A stretch of 64,000 nucleotides of DNA from Pseudomonas tensinigenes (lineage in GTDB: Bacteria; Pseudomonadota; Gammaproteobacteria; Pseudomonadales; Pseudomonadaceae). Every line of letters starts with the position of its first letter. The stretch's first letter is position 1. Shown here one piece after another: positions 7,988 to 17,835 of this stretch. Where the stretch lies: positions 5,439,501-5,503,500 of the forward strand of contig NZ_CP077089.1 in NCBI RefSeq assembly GCF_014268445.2. The letters run 5' to 3'. Position numbers and translations under genes: made by a program. The notes beneath the pieces were generated by a model. The model worked only from the letters and a program-made list of their open reading frames with translations, did no database searches and was not told the origin of the DNA.

Positions 7988-9439
7988 TTACACCGCCCGG
8001 ATCACATGCTTGATCTCCTGAAACGCCGCCAACCCCCAAGGCCCCAGCTCGCGGCCAATACTGCTCTGCTTGTACCCGCCCCACGCCGCCTGCGGGAAAA
8101 TCACTTGCGGCGCATTGATCCACACCATCCCCGCCTGCAAGGCATTGGCCACGCGATCCGCCGCAGCAGCATCGCTCGTCACCACACTGGCTACCAAACC
8201 AAACGGCGTGTCATTGGCCAAGGCAATCGCCTGCGCTTCAGTGGTGAAACTGCGCACACACAGCACCGGTCCGAAAATCTCTTCACACCAGAGCGCGCTG
8301 TCCAGCGGCACGTCGGTGAACACGGTCGGCTGCAAGAAATAGCCGCGCGGCAGATCCGCCGGGCGATTGCCGCCGCAAAGCAAACGCGCCCCCGCGCTGA
8401 GCCCACGGTCGATGTGCCCAAGCACTCGCTGGTACTGCGCCTGATTGACCAGCGCACCCATTTCCACCTCCGCATCGAACGGATCGGCAACCCGAATCGC
8501 TTGCGCACGCTTGTGCAAACGGCGGAGGAATTCCTCTTCCAGCTCATCAGCCACCAGCACACGACTGGTCGCCGAACACATCTGCCCGGCGTTGAAAAAT
8601 GCGCCGCCACAGGCCAGCTCAACCGCCAGATCGAGATCTGCATCCGCCAACACCAGCAGCGAAGATTTGCCGCCCAACTCCAGGCTGACGCCCTTCACCG
8701 TTTCCGCCGCACGCTGCATCACTTGCACGCCGACCGCATTGCTGCCGGTGAAGGAAATTTTGCCGATACGCGGATCCGCCGCCAATGGTGCACCGACCGC
8801 CAGCCCAGTGCCGCAGACGAGGTTGAACACGCCGTTCGGCAGACCCGATTCAGCAATGATCGCCGCCAGCTCCAGCTCCGGCAGCGGTGTCACTTCCGAC
8901 GGTTTCAGCACCACGCAGCAACCCGCCGCCAACGCCGGTGCAAGCTTCCATGCCGTGGTGACCATGGGGAAATTCCACGGCACGATCAGCCCGACCACAC
9001 CGCACGGTTCGCGGCGCAGGCGTGCACTGAAATCATCGCTGGGCAGCGGCACGTTGCTGTCCTGTTTCGCGTCGAGGCCTTCGGCGAGTTCGGCGTAATA
9101 CTCGAAGGTTGCGATGACGTCATCGACGTCGATAGCCGCTTCGAACTGCGGTTTGCCGTTGTTGCTCGACTGCAGTTTCATCAAGTGCTCGCGACCGTTG
9201 CGCACACCATTGGCGATGTTGCGCAGGATTGCGCCGCGCTCGGCACCACTGGTTAGCGACCAGCTCTTGAAGGCTTCGCTGGCAGCAGCGACGGCTTGGT
9301 CGACGGCGTGCTCGTCTCCGCCATTGACCGTGGTCAGCAGCGCTTCGGTGGACGGGTTGATCACTCGCAGATGTTCGCGGCCGGCCGACCATTGGCCGTT
9401 GATGTAGAGACCGTCGAGTGTGGTCGGGAAACTGATCAT
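7988..9439 (-). CDS. NAD(P)-dependent aldehyde dehydrogenase
   Basis: The 483-residue protein starts at ATG 9439, overlapping the stop of the upstream decarboxylase gene as ATGA. ALDH signatures are present: VPWNFPMVTTAWKLAPALAA, ISFTGSNAVG at the cofactor site, VSLELGGKSS with the general-base Glu, and FFNAGQMCSATSR with the catalytic Cys. Being coupled to a 2-ketoarginine decarboxylase-like gene, it probably oxidises the product aldehyde (4-guanidinobutyraldehyde) to the acid. Other amino-aldehydes are possible. The pathway assignment is inference from context. Confidence 0.9.
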   Translation of the reverse strand: MISFPTTLDGLYINGQWSAGREHLRVINPSTEALLTTVNGGDEHAVDQAVAAASEAFKSWSLTSGAERGAILRNIANGVRNGREHLMKLQSSNNGKPQFEAAIDVDDVIATFEYYAELAEGLDAKQDSNVPLPSDDFSARLRREPCGVVGLIVPWNFPMVTTAWKLAPALAAGCCVVLKPSEVTPLPELELAAIIAESGLPNGVFNLVCGTGLAVGAPLAADPRIGKISFTGSNAVGVQVMQRAAETVKGVSLELGGKSSLLVLADADLDLAVELACGGAFFNAGQMCSATSRVLVADELEEEFLRRLHKRAQAIRVADPFDAEVEMGALVNQAQYQRVLGHIDRGLSAGARLLCGGNRPADLPRGYFLQPTVFTDVPLDSALWCEEIFGPVLCVRSFTTEAQAIALANDTPFGLVASVVTSDAAAADRVANALQAGMVWINAPQVIFPQAAWGGYKQSSIGRELGPWGLAAFQEIKHVIRAV

Positions 9440-11073
9440 TGCGCCACCGCCTGCATCCATTGGGTCTGATCGATCTCAATCAGGGTCGGACCCTGACGAT
9501 CGCTTGCACTACGCAACGCAGTGCGCAGTTGTTCGATGCTGCTGATGGCTTCAGCCGCGCAGCCAAGGCCCTTGGCCACAGCGACAAAATCCGGGGTGTA
9601 GATGTCCACGCCGACCGGCTCGATGGCGCGGTTGACCATGTATTTCTTGATCTCTTCGTAGCCCTGGTTATTCCACAACAGGACGATCACCGTCACCCGC
9701 GCTTCAACCGCGCTGGCCAGTTCCGGCAGGGTGAATTGCAGACCGCCGTCGCCGATCAGGCACACCACCGCAGGGCGCGCACCTTGGTCGAGTTGGCCAC
9801 CGAGCCAGGCACCAATCGCTGCCGGCAAGGCGTAACCGAGGGTGCCGTAACCGGTCGAGGCGTTGAACCAGCGGCGCGGATGATCCGGGTTGAACGTCAG
9901 ATTTCCGGTGTACACCGGTTGCGTCGAGTCGCCGACGAATACGGCGTTGGGCAACTCATCGAGTACGGTGTCGAGGAAACGGGTTTGCGCGAGGGTCGGT
10001 GCATCCCAGCTTGCGGCCAGTTCGGCGCGCAGTTTGTCGGCGCGGGCCTGGCCCCAATCGCTGCTGCGTTCGCCGAGTTTTTCCTGCGACAGAGAGTTAA
10101 GCAACGCTTGCGCGGCGTTGCGCGCGTCGGCGACCAATGCCAGGTGCGGCGGGTAGTTGCGCACGGTCTGATCGGCGTCGATATCGATGCGCAACAGTTT
10201 GCCGGGAATCTCGAAACCGCCGGCGAACGTGACGTCGTAATCGGTCTCGGCCAGCTCGGTACCGATGGCCAACACCACATCGGCATCGGCGACCAGCGCG
10301 CGGGTGGCAACCAGCGTCTGGGTCGAGCCGATCAGCAGCGGATGGTTGCCCGGCAGCATGCCTTTGGCATTGATCGTCAGCGCCACCGGTGCGTCGAGCA
10401 GTTCGGCGAGTCTGGTCAACTCGGGCGCTGCGTCGATGGCACCGCCACCGGCCAGAATCAGCGGACGTCTGGCTTCAGCCAGCAGCTCGCTCATGCGTTT
10501 GACGGCCGCTGGCGCAGCGCCGGCGCGGTCGATATTGACCGGCACACTGGCGAGCAATTCGTCGGCGTTTTCGACCAGCACGTCCAACGGGATTTCGATG
10601 TGTACCGGACGTGGACGACCGGCCTGAAACAAGGCAAAAGCACGCGCCAGCACCACCGGCAATTCAGCGGCGGACATCAAAGTGTGCGAGAACGCCGCAA
10701 CGCCTGCGACCAGTGCGCTCTGATTCGGCAATTCATGCAGCTTGCCGCGCCCACCGCCCAACTGACTGCGCGATTGCACACTGGAGATCACCAGCATCGG
10801 GATCGAATCGGCGTACGCCTGGCCCATGGCGGTGGTGATGTTGGTCATGCCCGGGCCGGTAATAATGAAGCACACGCCCGGTTTGCCAGCGGTGCGCGCG
10901 TAGCCGTCAGCCATGAAACCGGCGCCCTGCTCATGCCGAGGCGTGACGTGGCGAATGCTCGAACGCGCCAGCCCGCGATACAGCTCCACGGTGTGCACCC
11001 CGGGAATGCCGAACACCTGCTCGACCCCATAACCTTCGAGTAACTTGACCAGTACTTCGCCACACGTCGCCAT
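9436..11073 (-). CDS. ThDP-dependent decarboxylase, AruI-like (5-guanidino-2-oxopentanoate decarboxylase)
   Basis: The 545-residue protein begins at ATG 11073 with AAGAAGGG upstream. The three thiamine-enzyme domains are in order: an N-terminal pyrimidine-binding domain with GIPGVHTVELYRGL and the catalytic-Glu region PRHEQGAGFMADGYAR, a central Rossmann-like domain, and a C-terminal pyrophosphate-binding domain with GDGGLQFTLPELASA and the Mg-binding NNQGYEEI. The GIPGVHTVELYRG region is, as remembered, characteristic of the 2-ketoarginine decarboxylase group in arginine transamination. It forms a two-gene operon with the aldehyde dehydrogenase, divergent from a LysR regulator. Acetolactate synthase-like activity is less likely because no regulatory subunit is present. 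Confidence 0.83.
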   Translation of the reverse strand: MATCGEVLVKLLEGYGVEQVFGIPGVHTVELYRGLARSSIRHVTPRHEQGAGFMADGYARTAGKPGVCFIITGPGMTNITTAMGQAYADSIPMLVISSVQSRSQLGGGRGKLHELPNQSALVAGVAAFSHTLMSAAELPVVLARAFALFQAGRPRPVHIEIPLDVLVENADELLASVPVNIDRAGAAPAAVKRMSELLAEARRPLILAGGGAIDAAPELTRLAELLDAPVALTINAKGMLPGNHPLLIGSTQTLVATRALVADADVVLAIGTELAETDYDVTFAGGFEIPGKLLRIDIDADQTVRNYPPHLALVADARNAAQALLNSLSQEKLGERSSDWGQARADKLRAELAASWDAPTLAQTRFLDTVLDELPNAVFVGDSTQPVYTGNLTFNPDHPRRWFNASTGYGTLGYALPAAIGAWLGGQLDQGARPAVVCLIGDGGLQFTLPELASAVEARVTVIVLLWNNQGYEEIKKYMVNRAIEPVGVDIYTPDFVAVAKGLGCAAEAISSIEQLRTALRSASDRQGPTLIEIDQTQWMQAVAQ

Positions 11074-11112
11074 GTCGATTGCCCTTCTTGTTCGCTGAAG
11101 ACACCGAACCAA

Positions 11113-11202
11113 TGTGGGAGCGAGCCTGCTCGCGAAAGCGGTGTGTCAGGCAACGGAGATGTTGAATGTCAGACCGCATTCGCGAGCAGGCTCGCTCCCA
11201 CA
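11113..11202. repeat. REPIN (GTGGGAGC class)
   Basis: Inverted arms TGTGGGAGCGAGCCTGCTCG and CGAGCAGGCTCGCTCCCACA flank a roughly 45-bp spacer. It lies in the divergent promoter region between the decarboxylase and its presumed LysR regulator, an unusual place for an element normally found 3' of genes. Confidence 0.9.
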
Positions 11203-11301
11203 GGGTCCGTGGAATGGCTTCATTGGAACGGTCGGCAGGTAGCGGCAACAATCGATTAAAAGTCATACTAGCCATGTCCTCACGTCATACCTTGGATCCC
11301 C

Positions 11302-12183
11302 ATGAAACGCCTGCCTCCCCTGCCCGCTCTGCACACGTTTCTGATCACCGCGCAGTGCTGCAACTTCACCCGCGCCGCCGAGCAGTTGCACATCACCCAA
11401 GGCGCAGTGAGCCGGCAGATCGCCGGGCTGGAAGCGCATCTCGGTTATCCGCTGTTTATCCGTCTGGCCCGTGGCCTGGCGCTGACCGCCGAAGGACGTG
11501 AATGGCTACCGCGGGTGGAAAAAGTCTTCGGCCTGATCAGCGAGGCGACCGAGCAAATCGGCCTGCAGCGCGAAACCCTGCAACTCAAAGCGCCGAGCTG
11601 CGTGATGCGCTGGCTGCTGCCGCGCTTGCTGCAATGGCAGAAAGAACGCCCGGACCTGCCGGTAAAACTCACCGCCTCGCTACAACACGGCGTGGACTTC
11701 CAGCGGGAGCAATTCGATGCCGCGGTGATCTACGGCCCGCCCCCGGACAACTCGCCGGGCGCACTGCACTTGTTCGACGAGCAACTGACACCGGTCTGTT
11801 CAGCGGTTTTGCTTAAGGGCTCGCCAGCGCTGAATTCACCGGCAGATCTGCAACAGCATCTGCTGCTGCACCCCACTCACGATATTCAGGATTGGTCGGT
11901 GTGGTTGAACGCGGCTGAGCTGCGACTGAACAACCTCGGCAGCGGTCAGCATTTCGAAACGCTGGATCAGGCGATGTCGATGGCGTCGCATGGGACGGGA
12001 GTGGCGATCGGGGATTGGTCGTTGATTGGTGATGACTTGCGCGCCGGGCGGCTGGTGATGCCGTTTGAGTTGAAGGTGAAGACGGGGCTGGCGTATTACG
12101 TCGTCGTGCCTGCGGGAACCGAGCCTTCGCCGCAGTTGGAAGAACTGATGATCTGGCTGGTGGAGCAGGCGCATTTGCGGTGA
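11302..12183 (+). CDS. LysR family transcriptional regulator (GcvA-like)
   Basis: The 293-residue protein has an N-terminal winged helix-turn-helix (LHTFLITAQCCNFTRAAEQL, then HITQGAVSRQIAGLEAHLG) and a C-terminal effector-binding domain with the GcvA-type features LHLFDEQLTPVCS and ASHGTGVAIGD. It is transcribed divergently from the AruI-like decarboxylase/ALDH operon and is the natural candidate regulator of that operon. The effector is unknown. Confidence 0.9.
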   Translation: MKRLPPLPALHTFLITAQCCNFTRAAEQLHITQGAVSRQIAGLEAHLGYPLFIRLARGLALTAEGREWLPRVEKVFGLISEATEQIGLQRETLQLKAPSCVMRWLLPRLLQWQKERPDLPVKLTASLQHGVDFQREQFDAAVIYGPPPDNSPGALHLFDEQLTPVCSAVLLKGSPALNSPADLQQHLLLHPTHDIQDWSVWLNAAELRLNNLGSGQHFETLDQAMSMASHGTGVAIGDWSLIGDDLRAGRLVMPFELKVKTGLAYYVVVPAGTEPSPQLEELMIWLVEQAHLR

Positions 12184-12192
12184 GGCTTTTTT

Positions 12193-12352
12193 CCCTCACC
12201 CTAACCCTCTCCCAGAGGGAGAGGGGACTGACCGAGTTGTTTTGTCGAGCTACACCGACTTGAAATACCGAGTCGAACTCAGGACCTGAAAAGCTTGAAG
12301 ATCGGCTCCCTTTCCCCCTCGCCCCCTTGGGGGAGAGGGCTGGGGTGAGGGG
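12193..12352. repeat. MITE-like inverted-repeat element (CCCCTCACCC class), copy 3
   Basis: CCCTCACCCTAACCCTCTCC at the left and GAGAGGGCTGGGGTGAGGGG at the right bound about 160 bp. The interior (GAGTCGAACT, GAAGATCGGCTCCC) is the reverse complement of copy 1 at 2533-2695, so the same element is present in two orientations. Confidence 0.8.
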
Positions 12353-12394
12353 GAAAAGATCCAGAGCCAGACCAATCCCTCAGAAACGCCTCAA

Positions 12395-13009
12395 TCAGTA
12401 ACCAACAGTAAACCGCTGACGCGAATGCTTCGGCGCCTCCACTTCGTCGATCAACGCAATCGCGTAATCGGCAAAGGTAATCCAGCTACGCCCTTCAGCG
12501 CTCACCAGCAAGTGATCCTGGCCGACACGAAACTTGCCACTGCGCTCACCTTCAACAAACTCTGCCGACGGCGACAGAAAGGTCCAGTCCAGATCCTGCT
12601 CCTGACGCAACGCCTCAAGAAACGCCGCACCGGCACTGGCTTCAGCTTTGTACTCCGCCGGGAAACCCGCGCTGTCGATCACTCGCGTATCGTCCGGCAG
12701 CAACAGCGAACCGGCACCGCCCACCACCAACAGACGCTTCACCCCAGCCTGCTTCACCGGCCCGACAATCGCCGCCGCAGGCACGGTGGCGAAATGCGCA
12801 GCGGTGATCACCACATCGTGACCGGCTACCGCGTCTTGCAGCGCTGCGCCATCCAGCACATCGACATTCTTGCTGACCACACCGTTACGCGCGCCGATCT
12901 TCGAAGTGTCGCGGGCGATAGCGGTTACGCTATGGCCACGACGCAGGGCTTCTTCCAGCAGTTGGCTACCGGCACGGCCGGTGGCACCAATGATTGCGAT
13001 CTTGCTCAT
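12395..13009 (-). CDS. NAD(P)-binding oxidoreductase (atypical SDR, YwnB/NmrA-like)
   Basis: The 204-residue protein starts MSKIAIIGATGRAGSQLLEE, a Rossmann glycine motif (GATGRAG) typical of atypical short-chain dehydrogenases that bind NAD(P)H. GGAGAATGTC precedes the ATG. Lack of a clear YxxxK catalytic motif suggests a redox sensor or flavin/NAD(P)H-binding reductase. It is 45 bp upstream of the metallo-hydrolase gene's stop on the opposite side of the same operon direction, so both are likely co-transcribed from the 13934-14047 region and controlled by the divergent LysR regulator. Confidence 0.82.
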   Translation of the reverse strand: MSKIAIIGATGRAGSQLLEEALRRGHSVTAIARDTSKIGARNGVVSKNVDVLDGAALQDAVAGHDVVITAAHFATVPAAAIVGPVKQAGVKRLLVVGGAGSLLLPDDTRVIDSAGFPAEYKAEASAGAAFLEALRQEQDLDWTFLSPSAEFVEGERSGKFRVGQDHLLVSAEGRSWITFADYAIALIDEVEAPKHSRQRFTVGY

Positions 13010-13054
13010 GACATTCTCCAGTTGGCTTGAGAGTGCTGCGTTTTCAGATTCGGC

Positions 13055-13933
13055 TTACCACTGCATTTCGCCTTTGGCGACTTTCGCACTCAACTCCAGC
13101 GAGCTTTCCTCACCCAGTTTCGGGTAGCGTTTTTTCATCGCGGCGATCAGTGCGGCGGAGTCTTTGGCCTTGGCGGTTTCAGCGTCGAACGCCTTAATGT
13201 AGTCGGCGGTGAATTTCACGCTGGCCAGCGAACGGCTGCTGTTGCCGAGGTAATGCCCCGGCACCACGGTGTTCGGTTTGAGGGTTTCGATCGAGTGCAG
13301 GGTTTCCAGCCAGTCGGCGTGGGATTGCGCGGTCTGGGTGTCAGCCATCCACACATGGATGTTCTCGGCGACAACCACGCCACCGACCACGGCTTTGAGC
13401 GACGGAATCCACACAAAACTGCGATCCGGTTGTTTGCCGTCGAGGCCGACCACCTGCAATTTCTGCCCTTCGAGCATCAAGCTGTCGCCTTTGAGTACGC
13501 CCGGCACGATGGTTTTCGCTGGCACATCGGCGCCCATTTTCGGGCCCCAGAAAGCCAGTTTGCCGGCGACGGTTTTGTTGATGTGATCGACGGTCGGTTG
13601 CGAGGCGAGCACCTTGGCATCGGGGAACGCTTGGGTCAGGGTGTCGAGGCCGAAGTAGTAATCCGGGTCACCGTGGCTGATGTAGATGGTGGTCAGGTGC
13701 TTGCCGCTGGCGCGGATCTTTTCCACGACCTGTTCAGCCTGGGACTTGCCGAACTGCGCATCGACGAGGATCGCGTCTTTCTCACCGCTGACCAGCACCG
13801 AGGTCACCGGAAAAATCGCGTTGGTCCCCGGGTTGTAGACATCGAGGGTCAGGTTGGCAGCCGCTGCATGCGCGGCGAAACCCAGGGAAGCGGTGGCGAG
13901 CAGAACGCGTTTGAGTGTGGTGAAGCCGATCAT
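13055..13933 (-). CDS. Exported MBL-fold metallo-hydrolase
   Basis: The start is ATG 13933 (GGAGCAACAG upstream); a longer frame to 14122 would overlap the divergent regulator. The 292-residue product has a signal peptide ending around HAAAAN, then a metallo-beta-lactamase fold with LVDAQFGKSQAEQ and YISHGDPDYYFGLDTL. Here the usual HxHxDH metal motif reads SHGDPDYY, so one of the expected histidines is replaced by Tyr. VVPGHYLG supplies the later His. Related quinoprotein-relay or SoxH-like enzymes are exported. Substrate unknown; it is paired with the NAD(P)-binding protein. Confidence 0.83.
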   Translation of the reverse strand: MIGFTTLKRVLLATASLGFAAHAAAANLTLDVYNPGTNAIFPVTSVLVSGEKDAILVDAQFGKSQAEQVVEKIRASGKHLTTIYISHGDPDYYFGLDTLTQAFPDAKVLASQPTVDHINKTVAGKLAFWGPKMGADVPAKTIVPGVLKGDSLMLEGQKLQVVGLDGKQPDRSFVWIPSLKAVVGGVVVAENIHVWMADTQTAQSHADWLETLHSIETLKPNTVVPGHYLGNSSRSLASVKFTADYIKAFDAETAKAKDSAALIAAMKKRYPKLGEESSLELSAKVAKGEMQW

Positions 13934-14047
13934 CTGTTGCTCCGGTGTCCGAATGCCGTGCTTGGCGATGGGACAGAGCTTAGTTGCCTGACTCAGTACA
14001 AAAAATGCGATGCTTGAACATAGTTTGTTTCTGAAAGCGGGCAAATC

Positions 14048-14953
14048 ATGGATCGTCTCCAAGCAATGCGGGTGTTTGTGACAGTGGTGGATCTGGGCAG
14101 CCAGTCGGCGGCGGCCGATCATCTGGACCTGTCGCGGCCGGTGGTTTCACGTTATCTGGCGGAGCTGGAAGACTGGGTCGGCGCACGTCTGATGCACCGC
14201 ACCACACGCAAGTTGAGCCTGACCGCCGCCGGCAGTGAAATCCTGCCGCGTTGCCGGCAGATGATCGAACTGTCGACGGACATGCAGGCCGCCGTCAGCG
14301 AACCCCACGACGCCCCGCGCGGGCTACTGCGGATCAGCGTCAGTACCTCGTTTGGCCAGGCGCAATTGGCCGATGCGATGGCCGCTTACGTCAAACGCTA
14401 CCCCGGAGTCAGCATCGACCTGCAAATGCTCGATCGCACGGTGAATCTGGTGGATGAGCGTATCGATCTGGCGATTCGCACCAGTAACGATCTCGACCCC
14501 AACCTGATTGCCCGACGCCTGACCGTTTGTCGTTCGGTGGTCTGCGCCGCGCCGGCTTATCTAAAGGAGCAAGCGGCGCCGTTGCGGGTCGAGGAATTGA
14601 GTCGGCATAACTGCCTGACGCACTCGTATTTCGGCAAGAGCCTGTGGCATTTCGAGGAGGATGGCGAACCGGTCTCTGTGCCGGTACAGGGCAATATCAG
14701 CGCCAACGAGGCCAGCACGTTATTGCGCGCGACATTGGCGGGCGCCGGGGTGGCGATGCTGCCGACCTATCAGGCCGGGGTGCATATTCACAGCGGTGAA
14801 CTGGTGCGACTGCTGCCGCATGCGGAGCCGCGGCAGATGAGCATCTACGCGGTGTACGCCTCGCGCAAACACATGCCGGCGGCGTTGCGCAGCATGCTGG
14901 ATTTTCTGGTGCTCAGATTCCCGGAAAACCCCGAATGGGATATCGGCCTGTAA
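14048..14953 (+). CDS. LysR family transcriptional regulator (CrgA/DhcR-like)
   Basis: The 301-residue protein begins MDRLQAMRVFVTVVDLGSQS with the LysR winged helix (HLDLSRPVVSRYLAELEDWV) and a type-2 periplasmic-binding-protein effector domain (VNLVDERIDLAIRTSNDL). It is divergent from the metallo-hydrolase/oxidoreductase pair with only 114 bp between, so auto-regulation and control of that pair are likely. No clear T-N11-A operator was singled out. Confidence 0.9.
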   Translation: MDRLQAMRVFVTVVDLGSQSAAADHLDLSRPVVSRYLAELEDWVGARLMHRTTRKLSLTAAGSEILPRCRQMIELSTDMQAAVSEPHDAPRGLLRISVSTSFGQAQLADAMAAYVKRYPGVSIDLQMLDRTVNLVDERIDLAIRTSNDLDPNLIARRLTVCRSVVCAAPAYLKEQAAPLRVEELSRHNCLTHSYFGKSLWHFEEDGEPVSVPVQGNISANEASTLLRATLAGAGVAMLPTYQAGVHIHSGELVRLLPHAEPRQMSIYAVYASRKHMPAALRSMLDFLVLRFPENPEWDIGL

Positions 14954-14964
14954 ACCCATTTAAC

Positions 14965-15054
14965 TGTGGGAGCGAGCCTGCTCGCGAAAGCGGTGGGTCA
15001 GTCAACACTTGAGTCGAATGACAGGACGCTTTCGCGAGCAGGCTCGCTCCCACA
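14965..15054. repeat. REPIN (GTGGGAGC class)
   Basis: Two inverted arms flank the spacer AAAGCGGTGGGTCAGTCAAC, ending GAGTCGAATGACAGGACGC. The spacer is almost identical to that of the REPIN at 15376-15479, on the other side of a 58-codon gene. Confidence 0.92.
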
Positions 15055-15172
15055 GTGGCTATCGATATGCTGAATGGCCAGTTACAAGCTCAAGCGCACT
15101 CGCTGGCAACTCCCCGCCGCTGACCTATGCTGAAAGTAATACCGCAGGGTATGTCGTTCAGAGGTCAACGCC

Positions 15173-15349
15173 ATGAACATCAAAACAAGAAGGTACGTCG
15201 CGATTTTCATCACCTGCGCCGCCACGCTGGCGCTGTACGGCACCGCTGCCTGGCGGGTCGAGCAGTTGCGACAGTTGCCGCGCGAGTATGCGAGCTGCAA
15301 TTTCGAGCGCTGCATTCCGCACAATGCCACGCTGAATGCATTGCGCTGA
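15173..15349 (+). CDS. Small single-pass membrane/secreted protein (58 aa), unknown function
   Basis: ATG 15173 is preceded by GAGG with an 8-base spacing. The product starts MNIKTRRYVAIFITCAATLA, a basic N-terminus followed by one hydrophobic helix to about residue 27. A short periplasmic tail follows, containing two cysteines seven apart (YASCNFERCIPH). The tail could form a disulfide, or a single signal anchor may hold it. The gene is isolated between two nearly identical REPINs. No family recognised; conservation was not testable. Confidence 0.62.
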   Translation: MNIKTRRYVAIFITCAATLALYGTAAWRVEQLRQLPREYASCNFERCIPHNATLNALR

Positions 15350-15375
15350 ATCATCTGGGCTGGAATGCGATTCTG

Positions 15376-15479
15376 TGTGGGAGCGAGCCGGCTCCGGGCG
15401 GCGATCCGACGAAAGCGGTGGGTCAGTCAACATTTGAGTCGAATGACAGGACGCCTTCGCGAGCAGGCTCGCTCCCACA
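15376..15479. repeat. REPIN (GTGGGAGC class) with degenerate left arm
   Basis: The right arm CGAGCAGGCTCGCTCCCACA is canonical. The left arm reads TGTGGGAGCGAGCCGGCTCC, then an insertion-like GGGCGGCGATCC before rejoining the standard spacer. It is a damaged copy of the element at 14965. Confidence 0.85.
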
Positions 15480-15500
15480 AGGGTTTTGTGGTGTGAGTGG

Positions 15501-16385
15501 TTATTGCTCGGCCTTGAGGCTGTCGCGGAAAGCCTTTGGCGAGATTCCCACCCGGCGCCGGAACAGCCGCGTGAAGTTGGTCGGATCGGAAAACCCCAAC
15601 AACTCCGACATCTCGTAAATCGTCATGCTGGTGTACGTCAGCAAGCGCTTGGCCTCCAGTAACTGACGTTCATGCATGATCTGCAACGCCGGTTGCCCGG
15701 CCAGCTCACGGCACGTGCCGTTGAGGTGCGACACCGAAATCCCCAGGCGATGTGCCAGGTCTTCGACCTTGACGTGCTGGCGGTAAGTCTCCTCGACCAA
15801 CTGAATAAAGCCATTGAGATATTCGCGCTGACGTTGCGGCCGCTGACTGGCTTTATGGCGCACGATCGCCTGACGGCTGACCCAGACCATGATCACGCTG
15901 ACCAGCGAATGCATGAGCATTTCTCGCGCCGGTTGATGACCGTTGTATTCGGCCTGCAACGCCGAGAACAGGCTGTTGAGGTAATCGCCGTCGTTGCCTG
16001 CCGGGTAGTTTTCTGCGCTGGCCAGCGCGTGTACTGAATCGCCCAGTTGCGCCTGCAAGTGGTTGATCAGCGGTGTGGCGAGGGTAACGATGAACCCTTC
16101 GACGTCTTCGGAAAAACGAAAGCCGTGCACCGACAACGGTGGCAGCACTTGAATGGCCGGGGTGTCGAGTTGCGTGCGCTGCCCTTCGATCTCAAGCTCT
16201 GCCTGACCTTTGAAGACGAAGAGTAACTGGCACAAATCAGCATGGCGGTGGGGTTTGATTTCCCACTCGTGTTCGCGACTGCGGGAGGAAATGGTTTCAC
16301 AGTGCAGCAAGTCAGGGGTCGGCCAGTCCAGGCTTTCACCGTAGAGCTTGAACACTGGAATCGAAGGCAGCTCAGGCTTGTTCAT
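15501..16385 (-). CDS. pobR: AraC family regulator of p-hydroxybenzoate hydroxylase (PobR)
   Basis: The 294-residue protein starts at ATG 16385 (a GTG directly upstream is the alternative). It has a cupin-like N-terminal sensor domain (KPHRHADLCQLLFVFKGQAE) and a C-terminal AraC DNA-binding domain ending in LLGFSDPTNFTRLFRRRVGI. It is divergent from pobA, 177 bp apart, the standard arrangement in pseudomonads where PobR activates pobA with p-hydroxybenzoate. Its identity as PobR relies largely on this position. Confidence 0.87.
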   Translation of the reverse strand: MNKPELPSIPVFKLYGESLDWPTPDLLHCETISSRSREHEWEIKPHRHADLCQLLFVFKGQAELEIEGQRTQLDTPAIQVLPPLSVHGFRFSEDVEGFIVTLATPLINHLQAQLGDSVHALASAENYPAGNDGDYLNSLFSALQAEYNGHQPAREMLMHSLVSVIMVWVSRQAIVRHKASQRPQRQREYLNGFIQLVEETYRQHVKVEDLAHRLGISVSHLNGTCRELAGQPALQIMHERQLLEAKRLLTYTSMTIYEMSELLGFSDPTNFTRLFRRRVGISPKAFRDSLKAEQ

Positions 16386-16541
16386 CACTTCAATCCAGGC
16401 CTCGGGGTTGTGGGCGATAATCGCACCGATTGGCAGAATGTACAGGTATCGGCTCAGTTTTCACCTTCAATTGACAGACCCGCAAGGGAAAAATGCAAGC
16501 ACTCGATCCATAAAAATCATTCACCGGTCTTGGCCGCGTGA

Positions 16542-17756
<1,215 letters not shown>

Positions 17757-17835
17757 CCTGCTACCGACTTACACTGGCGAGCATCCCCGCTCGCCTGACG
17801 ATCTGCGGGACTCTCACTGCCCGCAGGTTTTGCCC

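Noticed and set aside
9439..11043. 534-codon plus-strand frame opposite the AruI-like decarboxylase
   Set aside because: Antisense artefact; overlaps the ThDP enzyme's conserved domains over its whole length.
15127..15618. 163-codon plus-strand frame overlapping the 58-aa gene and REPIN
   Set aside because: It runs through repeat sequence and into the end of pobR; the 15173 frame has the better start and a clear membrane-protein pattern.
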